From Arthrobacter cryoconiti (lineage in GTDB: Bacteria > Actinomycetota > Actinomycetes > Actinomycetales > Micrococcaceae), in assembly GCF_020905375.1 (NCBI RefSeq), contig NZ_JAJJBU010000008.1, positions 1 through 51,964 on the forward strand: a stretch of 51,964 bases of DNA, written 5' to 3'. Each line of letters begins with the position of its first letter. Positions within the stretch are counted from its first letter, which is position 1. The notes under the pieces were generated by a model. That model did no database searches. It had not been told where the DNA came from and saw only the letters and a program-made list of their open reading frames with translations. A program made the translations under genes and the position numbers. Positions 25,795 to 37,135 of this stretch are shown here, piece after piece.

Positions 25795-26159
25795 TTGTCC
25801 ACAGATTGTCCCCAAAGTTATCCACGGAATCCGACCGTCAAAACCTTAGTTACAAAAGTTATCCACGGACGTTGACAACTTCTTTGAACTATCCACAGGT
25901 GGTCTTCGAATGGCCACCGAACAGCAGTTGTTCACAAAGTTATCCACAGGAGTGGATAACTTTGGCTGGTTTTCCTCCCGAATACGGGAAAACTACCGCG
26001 TGGAAGTAATCCACAGCTGTGGAATTACATGTGTGTAACTTATACCCAATGTGTGTAACCCTGTGGAGAACAGTCCGTTCGACGAATCCTCACTTGTTCG
26101 AACTACAGCTCTGTAAGTTATGCCCATGTGTGGACAGTCCTGTGGATAACTGTGGATAC
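25795..26159. other. Dense DnaA-box cluster, distant from dnaA
   Basis: In 365 bp I count about twelve 9-mers within one mismatch of TTATCCACA or TTGTCCACA. On the + strand they start at 25795 (TTGTCCACA, exact), 25806, 25818, 25859, 25889, 25928, 25940 (exact) and 26007. On the - strand they are at 25951, 26129, 26141 (exact) and 26151. CCAAAGTTATCCAC at 25812-25825 recurs as an exact inverted copy at 25952-25965. CCACAGCTGTGG at 26011-26022 is a perfect palindrome. ATGTGTGTAAC occurs twice, 20 bp apart (26029, 26049). The region is non-coding and contains the flavin reductase promoter. It could be an additional origin, a DnaA titration site, or a displaced origin. Confidence 0.8.
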
Positions 26160-26175
26160 GTGGGAACATTGAGGC

Positions 26176-26727
26176 ATGGAATTGACCGAACCGCTTGATT
26201 TTTCGCCTGTTTCCCCACAGGCACCCACCCAAGAGCAAATAGACGAATATCGACGTCTAAGCGCTGAACAGGCAGCGGGAGTTGGAATTGTGAGTACGGT
26301 CTGGCGTGGCAGAGACTACGCTGCTACCGTCTCTGCTTTTCTATCGGTCTCCTACGACCCTCCGACGATCCTGGTGAGCCTCTACGAGGGCTCCCGGATC
26401 GCACAGGCAGTGTCAGAATCGGGCACCTGGTCCCTGACGTTGCTCACCGCAGATCAAAAGCGTGACGCGAATTGGCTTGCTAGCCCAGGCACGCCAATTG
26501 AAGGTCTGCTCAGCCAAGTGAAGTTCAAACGCGGTGGGGCCACCGGATGTGCCATCGTCAGTGGTGCCTTAGCGTATTTTGAGGCATCGACCACAAACAT
26601 CTACCCGCAGGAAACCCACTTGCTCATCGTGGGAAACGTCGTAGGGATGGGCAGCGAGTCCATATGGACACCGAACACATCCCCGCTGCTGCACTACGGT
26701 GGCGACTACCGCCGGCTCAAGCCCTAG
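26176..26727 (+). CDS. Flavin reductase family protein (FMN-binding split barrel)
   Basis: A 183-aa protein of the flavin reductase-like domain family. After a short variable N-terminus come AAGVGIVSTVWRGRDYAATVSAFLSVSYDPP, the typical start of the split-barrel fold, then LVSLYEGSRIAQAVSESGTWSLTLL, and HLLIVGNVVGM near the C-terminus. It reduces FMN with NAD(P)H or binds flavin for a partner oxygenase. It is monocistronic; the upstream region is the DnaA-box cluster, so DnaA could influence its transcription. Confidence 0.9.
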   Translation: MELTEPLDFSPVSPQAPTQEQIDEYRRLSAEQAAGVGIVSTVWRGRDYAATVSAFLSVSYDPPTILVSLYEGSRIAQAVSESGTWSLTLLTADQKRDANWLASPGTPIEGLLSQVKFKRGGATGCAIVSGALAYFEASTTNIYPQETHLLIVGNVVGMGSESIWTPNTSPLLHYGGDYRRLKP

Positions 26728-26738
26728 CCATGATAGGT

Positions 26739-27602
26739 CTAAGAAAAGGTATAAGCCGGGAAAGTGGAAACTTTGTAGAGAGTCAGTCCTACCAAAAGAA
26801 GTACGACGGCGGCCATCGCACCCCACTGGATTACGTTACGTCTGGCTGTAGCTGGTGCATAGGCAATAGCGAGCGTGCAGAGCGCTCCGGCAATCAGCCC
26901 GCCTAGGTGCGCCTGCCAAGCGATGTTGGGGATGAAAAAGCCAAGGGCTGCATTAATCAACAGCAACACGATAATTTGACGAAGGTCTCCACCACGCTTT
27001 TTCTGCACCACGAATAAGGCGCCAAATAGGCCAAATACGGCCCCCGATGCCCCGACGACAACTGTATCTACGGGGGAAATCAGCAGTACGCCCACAGAGC
27101 CTGCCATTGCACTGATGAGGTACACCGCCAAGAACCGGACCCGTCCAAAGGCCGGTTCCAAAGCGTTCCCCAGAATCCACAGAGCGTACATGTTAAAAGC
27201 AATGTGCGTGATGTTTGTTGAATGCAAGAAGGCCGACGTCACCATGCGCCAAGGCTCGGTTTTCGTCGTGAACGGCGCATACGCAAAGTTCTCGAAGATG
27301 AATCTGTTAGGGATAGCCCATTCCACGATGAACAACGCCACACATATGGCCATCATGGTGATAGTGATCACTGGACGACCGGTGCGAACTACACCACCGA
27401 AGATGGTCCGTCGGCCAGGGACGGTCCTTGCCGCTTCCTTCACACAGTCCACACACTGGATGCCGACAGCGGCACTTCTTTGGCAGTCGGGGCATGTGGG
27501 ACGCCCACACCGTTGGCAACTCACATAGGAGACGCGATCAGGATGTCGTGGACACACAGGTGCTCCCACTGGGGTGCCGGAAACGGGGTATGCAGAACTC
27601 AT
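26739..27602 (-). CDS. Rhomboid family intramembrane serine protease with zinc-finger N-terminus
   Basis: A 287-aa protein. The N-terminal 60 residues hold a cysteine/histidine-rich B-box-like zinc module (CPRHPDRVSYVSCQRCGRP, then CPDCQ and CVDC). Six to seven membrane helices follow. The catalytic serine is in VVGASGAVFGLFGALF and the histidine in WQAHLGGLIAGALC, the rhomboid dyad; HIAFNMYALWILG is the HxxxN motif. It cleaves membrane proteins within the bilayer. I prefer the ATG at MSSAYPVSG over a TTG sixteen codons upstream. Confidence 0.92.
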   Translation of the reverse strand: MSSAYPVSGTPVGAPVCPRHPDRVSYVSCQRCGRPTCPDCQRSAAVGIQCVDCVKEAARTVPGRRTIFGGVVRTGRPVITITMMAICVALFIVEWAIPNRFIFENFAYAPFTTKTEPWRMVTSAFLHSTNITHIAFNMYALWILGNALEPAFGRVRFLAVYLISAMAGSVGVLLISPVDTVVVGASGAVFGLFGALFVVQKKRGGDLRQIIVLLLINAALGFFIPNIAWQAHLGGLIAGALCTLAIAYAPATARRNVIQWGAMAAVVLLLVGLTLYKVSTFPAYTFS

Positions 27603-27634
27603 GGAGGCGATCCTAGGCTGATGTTCTATTACAT

Positions 27635-27672
27635 GTTCTGGCCGACTCAACCGAGGTTGGGCCGGCCAGAAC
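27635..27672 (-). terminator. Long hairpin after the cyclophilin gene
   Basis: Arms GTTCTGGCCG (27635-27644) and CGGCCAGAAC (27663-27672) are exactly complementary, with further inner pairing. It sits between the cyclophilin stop and the rhomboid start on the - strand. No clear T-run follows, so it may attenuate rather than fully terminate. Confidence 0.5.
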
Positions 27673-27687
27673 TATTGCTAATTGGAG

Positions 27688-28230
27688 TTAGAGCTTCTCG
27701 ATCGTGACGGAGTTGATAACGACGTCTTCGCGTGGTTTGTCACCAGGACCGGTGGAAACGCCTTCGATGGCGTCAACTACAGCCTTTGAATCCGCATCGA
27801 TTACCTCACCGAAGATGGTGTGCTTACCCTGCAGCCATCCGGTGGGGATGGTGGTGATGAAGAACTGTGAACCGTTGGTGCCGCGGCCACCCTGGATACC
27901 GGCGTTGGCCATGGCCAGCTTGTACGGCTCATTGAAGTTCAGATCAGGGTTGATTTCGTCGTCGAATTGGTAGCCGGGTCCGCCAACTCCTCGGCCTAGA
28001 GGATCTCCGGCCTGGATCATGAAGTCTTTAATGATGCGGTGGAAGATAGTGCCGTTGTACAGCGGTGCGTTGGACTTTTCTCCGCTGCCGGGGTGTGTCC
28101 ATTCGATCTCACCGGTGGCAAGGCCGACGAAGTTGGCTACGGTCTTGGGCGCGTGATTACCAAAAAGGTTCACCACGATATCCCCGAGGCTAGTGCTGAT
28201 AGTTGCTTTTGCGGTTGGGATAGCAGTCAT
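27688..28230 (-). CDS. ppiA: Peptidyl-prolyl cis-trans isomerase, cyclophilin type
   Basis: A 180-aa cytoplasmic cyclophilin without signal peptide. Core motifs are TSLGDIVVNLFGNHAPKTVANFVGLA, YNGTIFHRIIKDFMIQAGDPLG (catalytic arginine and Phe), GGRGTNGSQFFITT and LQGKHTIFGEV. It accelerates proline isomerisation during folding. It matches the position of ppiA near gyrA in other actinobacteria. It is upstream of the rhomboid gene on the same strand. Confidence 0.95.
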   Translation of the reverse strand: MTAIPTAKATISTSLGDIVVNLFGNHAPKTVANFVGLATGEIEWTHPGSGEKSNAPLYNGTIFHRIIKDFMIQAGDPLGRGVGGPGYQFDDEINPDLNFNEPYKLAMANAGIQGGRGTNGSQFFITTIPTGWLQGKHTIFGEVIDADSKAVVDAIEGVSTGPGDKPREDVVINSVTIEKL

Positions 28231-28371
28231 GGCGCCATTCTGCCACGCTACAGAGACAATATTCCTTCCGAGTCCTCACATTCCGCGCCGGGCGAACTGC
28301 CAATTGATGACACGTGAACACATCGCAACGTAGGCTGGGCATTGAAGTCGTGTACATCTGGAGGAAAAAAC

Positions 28372-29316
28372 GTGAAGACAGTAGAACGCTTGACCCACGG
28401 TCTGGAAGAGTCGCTGAATACCGGAGTGGACAACGCCCGTGAATGGGCAGCACCACGTGTGGAAAGCGCCAAAGAGTGGACCGCACCGCGTGTGGAGGCT
28501 GCCTGGGATTGGGCAGCGCCACGGATCGAGAGAGGTATTGAGAATGCATCTCCTAGAGTTCAAGAAGGTTTTCGAAAAGCTGCCCACTACACAGCCGACG
28601 GCGTAGCTGCGGTCACTCCTAGAATTCAGGAGGGATTGGAGAAACTAGCGCCGCGAATTTCGGACGCAGTCGACGGTGCCGGCCCACGCATGCAGGACGC
28701 CTTGGACAAAGCCACTCCCGCTTTGTCATCAGCCAAGGACAAGGTGGTTGACGAATATCTTCCGTTCTTCTCCGAAAAACTCGGGGATGCCGCGCAAGCG
28801 GTTGGAGCCGCCTTGGAAGGAGCCACATCATCTGAGCAGATTGCAGTGGTCAAGTCCAAGTTATCTGGCAGTAAGAAAGCCATCAAAAAAGCTGCCAAGG
28901 ACGCCGAGAAATCAGCTACGCGGGCCGCTAAAGCCGCGTCTGCAGAACTAAAACGGAACCAGAAGAAGAGCCATAAGGGCTGGATTGTGGTTGGCGTTCT
29001 CGTCGCTGCTTCAGCTGCCGGTGTCGCTGCCTGGAAGGCTTCCAAGCCTGTACCAGACCCTTGGAAGACTCCCGCACCAGTTCCTACGAACCACGGCGTG
29101 AAAAGCCCACTGGACACGCCCGCCAAGGAAGATACGGTTCCAGCACCGATTCCTGCGGACGACGGCGCTTCCTCCGACACGGTTGCCTCAGTCCAAGCTG
29201 AGGTCCTGGACACAGGAGCTGCTACCGAAGCTGCCAAGCATGTCAAGGATGTCAAGGAAGAAGAGTCAGACGCTGATAAGGGGTCTACCCCAAAGCCGAA
29301 GGCACCGAACAAGTAA
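28372..29316 (+). CDS. Membrane protein with amphipathic APR-repeat N-terminal domain
   Basis: A 314-aa protein. Residues 20-110 carry seven or more copies of a short motif [AST]-P-R-[VIM], spaced mostly 11 or 22 residues apart (APRVESAKEW, APRVEAAWDW, APRIERGIEN, SPRVQEGFRK, TPRIQEGLEK, APRISDAVDG, GPRMQDALDK). The predicted structure is long amphipathic helices, recalling 11-mer lipid- or membrane-binding repeats. A Lys/Ala-rich coil (about 155-195) precedes one membrane helix (about 203-222, GWIVVGVLVAASAAGVAAW). The C-terminus is acidic and Pro-rich. Start is GTG after GGAGG. The function is unknown; it may coat or tether the membrane. Confidence 0.8.
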   Translation: MKTVERLTHGLEESLNTGVDNAREWAAPRVESAKEWTAPRVEAAWDWAAPRIERGIENASPRVQEGFRKAAHYTADGVAAVTPRIQEGLEKLAPRISDAVDGAGPRMQDALDKATPALSSAKDKVVDEYLPFFSEKLGDAAQAVGAALEGATSSEQIAVVKSKLSGSKKAIKKAAKDAEKSATRAAKAASAELKRNQKKSHKGWIVVGVLVAASAAGVAAWKASKPVPDPWKTPAPVPTNHGVKSPLDTPAKEDTVPAPIPADDGASSDTVASVQAEVLDTGAATEAAKHVKDVKEEESDADKGSTPKPKAPNK

Positions 29317-29331
29317 GCACCAACGAGTGAG

Positions 29332-29381
29332 GGAGGGTGTGGATGGCGGAAAATACTTCCGCTGTCCACACCCTCCTTTTT
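29332..29381. terminator. Strong rho-independent terminator
   Basis: Twelve exactly paired bases (GGAGGGTGTGGA with TCCACACCCTCC) close a 21-nt loop that can pair further, followed by TTTTT. It ends the APR-repeat gene and lies between convergent genes. Confidence 0.9.
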
Positions 29382-29408
29382 CGTCTAATGTCCCACGCCT
29401 GCTTGTTC

Positions 29409-30284
29409 TCAGCTACTCCGGCGTCTAAAACTCCCACGCCCCTGGTGCAGGACCACCACGGCCAAACCAAACAGGATCAGAACCAATCCCACGTAGGTAC
29501 CAGTAGGTAGGCTCTCACCCAAGAAGAATCCGGCCAACAGAGCGGCACCAGGGATTTCTAAAAGAATCATCATAGAGACGACCAAAGGCGAAATAGTGGC
29601 CAGTAGATGATTGAAAATGGTGTGCCCCATGATCTGCGCCGTCAAAGTTACAGCAATAATTCCCACCCAGACATCAGGAGAGAGCTGAACTAGCGGCTGC
29701 CCAAAAGCGAGGCACATGACAAATAGAATCACCGAGGCAATTGTGTAGCAAATACTCGAGTACAAACTCGTTGGCATGCTCTTGCGAGCCCTCGACCCGG
29801 CCAACGTGTAGACAGCCGCCAGGACTCCGCCCGCGAGGGCAAGAACATCTCCTATCAGCGCTTCTGTACTGATGCCAACGTCAAATCCGGTGATAACTAG
29901 GACGCCTACCAGGGCAACACCGAGTCCAAGCACGATGAGCCTGTGTGGCCGCCGTCCCCGAAACCATTGGAACAATGCGATCCAGGCGGCTTGCAGGCAC
30001 ACCAAGGCCGTCGCCCCCGCCACGCTGGTCAACTTTACGGAGGTGACATATGCGGCAAAGTGTAGGGCTAACGCTGTGGCAGCTATCGCCGAATACTTCA
30101 GCTCGTTTCGGGTCAGCCTCCTAATGGCATCCCGCTGGCCTACCACTGCGGGCATCCCCATGACCACCGCACCAAGCGCATTACGCCAAAATGCTATGGT
30201 CAGCGCAGGAGCCGCCGTGGCAACCATAATGGGCCCTGATGCGGAAATACCCACAATACCCAAGACGGCTAAAAGTAATATCAC
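29409..30284 (-). CDS. EamA/DMT-family transporter
   Basis: A 291-aa protein with about ten membrane helices arranged as two EamA repeats (about 5-130 and 145-280). The first has FWRNALGAVVMGMP, characteristic of DMT exporters; the second ends with EIPGAALLAGFFLGESLPTGTYVGLVLILFGL, the typical EamA C-terminal motif. It likely exports a small metabolite or amino acid; the substrate is unknown. GTG start. It is convergent with the APR-repeat gene. Confidence 0.92.
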   Translation of the reverse strand: MILLLAVLGIVGISASGPIMVATAAPALTIAFWRNALGAVVMGMPAVVGQRDAIRRLTRNELKYSAIAATALALHFAAYVTSVKLTSVAGATALVCLQAAWIALFQWFRGRRPHRLIVLGLGVALVGVLVITGFDVGISTEALIGDVLALAGGVLAAVYTLAGSRARKSMPTSLYSSICYTIASVILFVMCLAFGQPLVQLSPDVWVGIIAVTLTAQIMGHTIFNHLLATISPLVVSMMILLEIPGAALLAGFFLGESLPTGTYVGLVLILFGLAVVVLHQGRGSFRRRSS

Positions 30285-30380
30285 TAGTCAACAGTAGGTG
30301 ATCTAACGCTTCGTTGAGTCACCGGAGCCGTCCAAGTTCTGAGTCAAAGCCCTGAACGGTTAGGAAAGGGCTCCCAACTG

Positions 30381-30417
30381 AAAAAAACACCCCGGTCCAG
30401 TGGACCGGGGTGTTTTT
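30381..30417 (-). terminator. Terminator after tRNA-Ala
   Basis: A perfect stem CACCCCGGTCC/GGACCGGGGTG with a 3-nt loop is flanked by A-run on the left and T-run on the right, so it can work in both directions. On the - strand it lies just past tRNA-Ala. Confidence 0.85.
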
Positions 30418-30422
30418 CATGG

Positions 30423-30495
30423 TGGAGGCACGGGGACTCGAACCCCGAACCCCCTGCTTGCAAAGCAGGTGCGCTACCAATTGCGCCATGCCCCC
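30423..30495 (-). tRNA. tRNA-Ala (anticodon TGC)
   Basis: The - strand gives a 73-nt tRNA with acceptor stem GGGGGCA/TGCCTCC, anticodon stem CCTGC/GCAGG with loop TTTGCAA, and the T-loop GGTTCGAGTCC. Anticodon TGC reads GCN alanine codons. CCA is not encoded. This tRNA-Ala/tRNA-Ile pair near gyrA is conserved in actinobacteria. Confidence 0.96.
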
Positions 30496-30510
30496 ATGAG
30501 GGTACTTATT

Positions 30511-30630
30511 CTACTTGACGGTATCCGTCGCCTTGCTCCAGGTAGCTTTCACAACCTTGGATTCATCATATTTCTTTTTCAGGAACAATGCTGCGCCAAG
30601 TGCAGAGGCTACTATCAGTAATCTCTTCAC
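30511..30630 (-). CDS. DLW-39 family 39-aa protein
   Basis: A 39-residue frame lies between the tRNA-Ala and tRNA-Ile genes. It begins with GTG (MKRLLIVASALGAALFLKKK), then a polar segment KVVKATWSKATDTVK. This matches the DLW-39 family, tiny actinobacterial proteins of exactly this length and position, with an N-terminal hydrophobic helix and a tryptophan-containing tail (the family DLW is ATW here). GATGAGG upstream serves as ribosome binding site. The function is unknown; it is probably membrane-associated. It was missed by minimum-length gene finding. Confidence 0.8.
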   Translation of the reverse strand: MKRLLIVASALGAALFLKKKYDESKVVKATWSKATDTVK

Positions 30631-30665
30631 GAAACCTCATCCCTATTTTAGAACCATTGGTTCCG

Positions 30666-30739
30666 TGGGCGCACCAGGACTTGAACCTGGGACCTCTTCG
30701 TTATCAGCGAAGCGCTCTAACCGCCTGAGCTATGCGCCC
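30666..30739 (-). tRNA. tRNA-Ile (anticodon GAT)
   Basis: The - strand gives a 74-nt tRNA with acceptor stem GGGCGCA/TGCGCCC, anticodon stem CTTCG/CGAAG with loop CTGATAA, and T-loop GGTTCAAGTCC. Anticodon GAT reads ATC/ATT isoleucine codons. CCA is not encoded. Confidence 0.96.
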
Positions 30740-30799
30740 TCATCAGCCCGCTTGGGCCGAGACAAAACTTTACCCCACACAATCCCTAACTCACAAATC

Positions 30800-30828
30800 G
30801 GCGGGTCCACGAGTGGCTTGGACCCGCC
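30800..30828 (-). terminator. Hairpin downstream of the DUF3566 gene
   Basis: GGCGGGTCCA and TGGACCCGCC pair perfectly across a 9-nt loop, just beyond the DUF3566 stop. The T-run on the - strand is weak, but position suggests it ends the gyrB-gyrA-DUF3566 transcript before tRNA-Ile. Confidence 0.6.
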
Positions 30829-30861
30829 AATTCGGCTAGTTCAGAAAGGCATTCTTCCCAA

Positions 30862-31386
30862 CTAATCGTCCGTCAAGGTCACACCAATGCCGCCAACCAG
30901 AGTGGCAGAGATGTTGTAAAGAACCGCTGAGAGCATTGAGAGAGCTGTCAGGAGGACCACATTGACGACGGCGATGATAGTTGAGTAGGAAGCTACCTGA
31001 CCCAAGGAGGCGAACTTTTTCAGATCGAAGGCAGCACCACCCTCACTGCCTTGAATGTCTGTCATAAGCGCATTGATTTTGTCGAACAGCCCGAGGACGT
31101 CAAGCACAGACCACAGCACGATCGCGGCGACCACCGTGATGATACCTAATGCCACGGAGAGCAGAAATGCCATCTTCAGCACCGACCAGGGTTCAACCTT
31201 GCTCACCAAGAGCCGGGCACGACGAGCCTTCGCCTTGGGTGCTGGCTTGACCAAAGGCGGGTGAGATGGACGCTTAACCGCCGTCGTCGTCGGAGCAGGT
31301 CGCTGCTGCGGCCGCTGCGCGGGACGGGCTGGCGCACTTACCCTAGGGGCGGTCTTGGGCCGCGGATTCGGGTTATTCGTGCTCAA
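30862..31386 (-). CDS. DUF3566 membrane protein
   Basis: A 174-aa protein. The first 60 residues are Pro/Arg-rich and disordered. The DUF3566 domain (about 60-170) has two membrane helices, at about 72-96 ([21 protein letters not shown]) and about 138-162 ([21 protein letters not shown]), with [12 protein letters not shown] and GVTLTDD as family-like motifs. It corresponds to Rv0007 downstream of gyrA. The TTG start overlaps the gyrA stop (TTGA), so it is translationally coupled. Function is unproven; it may link the membrane to division. Confidence 0.92.
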   Translation of the reverse strand: MSTNNPNPRPKTAPRVSAPARPAQRPQQRPAPTTTAVKRPSHPPLVKPAPKAKARRARLLVSKVEPWSVLKMAFLLSVALGIITVVAAIVLWSVLDVLGLFDKINALMTDIQGSEGGAAFDLKKFASLGQVASYSTIIAVVNVVLLTALSMLSAVLYNISATLVGGIGVTLTDD

Positions 31387-34055
31387 TCGGTACCTCCATT
31401 TGTTGCGTCAGGATCGCTTAAGGGTACTTCATCAAGCTGATGCTCTCCTTCAGATAATATCTCAACGGGAGTTACCGCAGCCTCTACTGCTTCGACGGTA
31501 ACTTCATCCTCGCTGTCAGGAGCGTCGTGCTCGTCATTGTCTAGGCCGCGTTCACTATTGCGGGCAACCTCGATGATTTTGTCGTTCTTATCCGGCTTTG
31601 CGAAGATGACCCCCATGGTGTCACGACCCTTGGCTGGCACCTCCGAAACGTTAGAACGGACGATCTTTCCGCCACTCATGACGACCAGAACCTCGTCGTC
31701 TTCACGAACAATGAGAGCACCCACGAGATCTCCGCGATCTTCTACCAGTTTGGCAACCTTGATGCCTAAGCCACCACGACCCTGCAGACGATACTCGTCC
31801 ACGGCCGTGCGCTTGGCATAACCACCTTCGGTCACGATGAACACGTAGGAATCTTCATCCACCACGGAGGCTGAGAGAAGTTCATCTCGATCACGGAACT
31901 TCATTCCGGTGACACCGGAAGTTGCCCTCCCCATGGGGCGTAGAGCAGCATCCGTCGCTGTGAAACGGATAGATTGACCCTTGCGTGAGACCAAAAGTAG
32001 GTCGTCTGTTTCGGATACCAATTGTGCCGATACCAGTTCGTCATCGTCGCGCAGATTGATGGCAATGACACCGGCAGATCGGTTGGTGTCGTAGTCTTCC
32101 AATCGCGTCTTCTTTACGAGTCCGTTGCGAGTGGCCAAGACCAGGTATGGAGATTGCTGGTAGTCCTTGAGCTCCATGACCTGCGCAATTTTCTCGTCTG
32201 GCTGGAATGCCAGCAGATTGGCTACGTGTTGCCCTTTCGCATCCCGGCCGGCCTCTACAAGTTCGTAAGCTTTGGCTCGGTAAACACGTCCCAGATTAGT
32301 AAAGAACAGAAGCCAGTGATGGGTTGTGGTGACGAAGAAGTGTTCGACGACGTCGTCGCCGCGCAACTGTGCACCCTTAACGCCCTTCCCACCCCGGTGT
32401 TGCGTACGGTAGTTGTCGCTGCGTGTGCGCTTTACGTAGCCACCCCGAGTAATGGTGACCACCATTTCTTCTTCAGGGATAAGGTCTTCCATGCTCATAT
32501 TGGGGTCGTAGCCCATCATGATTTCCGTGCGACGCTCATCGCCATACCGTGTGGTGATATCAGCAAGTTCATCGCTAACGATTCCTCGCTGAACTTCCGG
32601 GTCAGCCAAAATCCTATTGAACTCGGTGATCATAGTTTCAAGAACGTTGCTGCGATCCTGGATCTTTTGGTGTTCCAGAGCCGCCAGCTTGCGCAACTGC
32701 ATGTCAAGAATGGCTTTGGCCTGAATCTCATCTATGTCAAGCAGCGCCATCAACCCATCGCGGGCCTCTTCCGAAGTTGAGGAGCGACGGATGAGTGCGA
32801 TGACTTCATCCAAAGCATCCAGTGCCTTCAGCAGTGCCCGCTGGATGTGAGCTTCCTCTTCGGCTTTCCGAAGACGAAAACGTGTGCGCCGGACAATCAC
32901 GTCCATCTGGTGAGTCACCCAGTGACGGATGAACGCATCCAACGGAAGAGTACGCGGGACCCCATCCACGATTGCCAGCATGTTGGCGCTGAAGTTCTCT
33001 TGCAATTGTGTGTGCTTGTAGAGGTTGTTCAGCACAACCTTGGCAACGGCGTCGCGCTTAAGCACCACAACAAGCCTTTGACCTGTTCGGCCAGAGGTCT
33101 CATCCCGAAGATCGGCAATGCCAGCAATCTTGCCGTCCTTGACCAGTTCGGCGATTTTGATAGCCAAATTATCCGGGTTCGCTTGGTACGGCAACTCGGT
33201 GACGACCAAACAAGTGCGACCCTGAATTTCCTCAACGTTGACCACTGCTCGCATCGTAATGGATCCGCGTCCAGTGCGGTACGCTTCCTCGATGCCTTTG
33301 CGCCCTAGGATCTGGGCGCCTGTGGGAAAGTCAGGGCCCTTAATACGTATGATCAGTGCTTCAAGTAGTTCCTCGCGGCTAACCCCAGGATTCGCCAGAA
33401 ACCATTGCACACCCTCGGCTACCTCGCGAAGATTGTGAGGGGGAATGTTGGTGGCCATACCCACTGCGATACCGGATGACCCATTGACCAACAGGTTCGG
33501 GAAACGGGCCGGCAGGATGGTTGGTTCTTGGTTCTTACCGTCGTAGTTGTCTTGGAAATCGACGGTTTCCTCGTCGATGTCACGGACCATTTCCATGGCC
33601 AGCGGGGCCATTTTAGTTTCCGTATACCGGGGAGCGGCAGCCCCGTCATTCCCGGGAGAACCAAAGTTCCCCTGTCCAAGCGCCAGAGGGTAGCGCATGG
33701 TCCAGTCCTGGATTAGGCGCACCAAAGCGTCATAGATGGCCGAATCACCATGCGGATGATATTGACCCATAACTTCACCGACGACGCGCGCACACTTGTT
33801 AAAGGAGCGCTCGGGGCGATAGCCACCGTCAAACATGGCATACAAAACCCTGCGATGGACGGGCTTCAGTCCGTCTCTGACGTCGGGGAGAGCGCGGCCC
33901 ACAATGACTGCCATCGCGTAGTCCAGGTAGGACCGCTTCATCTCATCCTGAAGATCAATTTTTTCGATCTTGTCATGCGTTGGCAGAACATCGCCTTCAA
34001 GAACGATGTCGGTGGAGTCGCCTTGACCCGGGCTTTCGGGGGTTTCGTCACTCAT
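31383..34055 (-). CDS. gyrA: DNA gyrase subunit A
   Basis: An 890-aa subunit that, with GyrB, introduces negative supercoils. The winged-helix/tower region has [29 protein letters not shown]. The catalytic tyrosine is in [11 protein letters not shown], and the C-terminal DNA-wrapping beta-pinwheel includes a GyrA box ([11 protein letters not shown]). The quinolone-resistance region reads [15 protein letters not shown], with the serine and aspartate associated with sensitivity. The tail is acidic. No clear ribosome binding site precedes the ATG; the leader is A/T-rich. It follows gyrB by 73 nt. Confidence 0.97.
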   Translation of the reverse strand: MSDETPESPGQGDSTDIVLEGDVLPTHDKIEKIDLQDEMKRSYLDYAMAVIVGRALPDVRDGLKPVHRRVLYAMFDGGYRPERSFNKCARVVGEVMGQYHPHGDSAIYDALVRLIQDWTMRYPLALGQGNFGSPGNDGAAAPRYTETKMAPLAMEMVRDIDEETVDFQDNYDGKNQEPTILPARFPNLLVNGSSGIAVGMATNIPPHNLREVAEGVQWFLANPGVSREELLEALIIRIKGPDFPTGAQILGRKGIEEAYRTGRGSITMRAVVNVEEIQGRTCLVVTELPYQANPDNLAIKIAELVKDGKIAGIADLRDETSGRTGQRLVVVLKRDAVAKVVLNNLYKHTQLQENFSANMLAIVDGVPRTLPLDAFIRHWVTHQMDVIVRRTRFRLRKAEEEAHIQRALLKALDALDEVIALIRRSSTSEEARDGLMALLDIDEIQAKAILDMQLRKLAALEHQKIQDRSNVLETMITEFNRILADPEVQRGIVSDELADITTRYGDERRTEIMMGYDPNMSMEDLIPEEEMVVTITRGGYVKRTRSDNYRTQHRGGKGVKGAQLRGDDVVEHFFVTTTHHWLLFFTNLGRVYRAKAYELVEAGRDAKGQHVANLLAFQPDEKIAQVMELKDYQQSPYLVLATRNGLVKKTRLEDYDTNRSAGVIAINLRDDDELVSAQLVSETDDLLLVSRKGQSIRFTATDAALRPMGRATSGVTGMKFRDRDELLSASVVDEDSYVFIVTEGGYAKRTAVDEYRLQGRGGLGIKVAKLVEDRGDLVGALIVREDDEVLVVMSGGKIVRSNVSEVPAKGRDTMGVIFAKPDKNDKIIEVARNSERGLDNDEHDAPDSEDEVTVEAVEAAVTPVEILSEGEHQLDEVPLSDPDATNGGTD

Positions 34056-34128
34056 AATTATTTATATTCCATTCCAAACATATGCTATTACCGTAATATT
34101 CAGGGTAGGGAACCGCGTTCCCGGATGC

Positions 34129-36529
<2,401 letters not shown>

Positions 36530-37135
36530 TTATCCGTATGTGTCCCGTGGACCACGTCCCTTAACACTGCGAAAGCCCTTTTTCCAGCTAGGTGCGGCTG
36601 GGCCCAAGACTAGAATTTTAGTAACGACGCCTGCGCCTAGATCAGCATCAAACTTGGCTAGGAGCGACGGCGAAAGTAGTCGCAGCTGTGTCGCCCAGCT
36701 AGTGGAATCACACCGGACATGTAAAGTCGTCACCTCAAAGCTCTCAGGTTGGCAGTGTGCTGCGATGTCAGGACCAACCAAGGTTCCCCATTGGGACATA
36801 ACCGAACCGACGGCAAGAGGCGAACTCCATCCGCGGTCAGACACAAGCCGGCTGACTACCTTCCCTAAACCCAGGGGATCCCGTCCTCCTTCTGTTCTAT
36901 CTAAGAACGGGAGCCTCTTATTTTTGGGTGTTACTTTCTCACCAAGGCGACTGCGCGAGATACGCAGTTCACCACGACTCTTCGCAAGTGTACGCATGTG
37001 GTTCAGGGCTGCTTGAGGAGCATCCACCTCTGTTATATGGTCAGCCGCTGTTGCTGCCAAACGGTCGCTTCGTCCCGTTGCATCATGCTGGGGGCTACCT
37101 GGTGTTATGCCACTAGCTACCATCGGAAAGCTCAT
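36530..37135 (-). CDS. dciA: DciA-like DUF721 protein (helicase loader/associated)
   Basis: A 201-aa protein. The N-terminal 85 residues are variable; the DUF721 domain spans about 88-190, with DPLGLGKVVSRLVSDRGWSSPLAVGSVMSQWGTLVGPDIAAHCQPESF, then LHVRCDSTSWATQLRLL, both highly typical. In bacteria lacking DnaC, DciA interacts with DnaB and is needed for replication initiation. It lies between recF and gyrB, as Rv0004 does. Its ATG start overlaps the end of recF by 23 nt. Confidence 0.92.
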   Translation of the reverse strand: MSFPMVASGITPGSPQHDATGRSDRLAATAADHITEVDAPQAALNHMRTLAKSRGELRISRSRLGEKVTPKNKRLPFLDRTEGGRDPLGLGKVVSRLVSDRGWSSPLAVGSVMSQWGTLVGPDIAAHCQPESFEVTTLHVRCDSTSWATQLRLLSPSLLAKFDADLGAGVVTKILVLGPAAPSWKKGFRSVKGRGPRDTYG

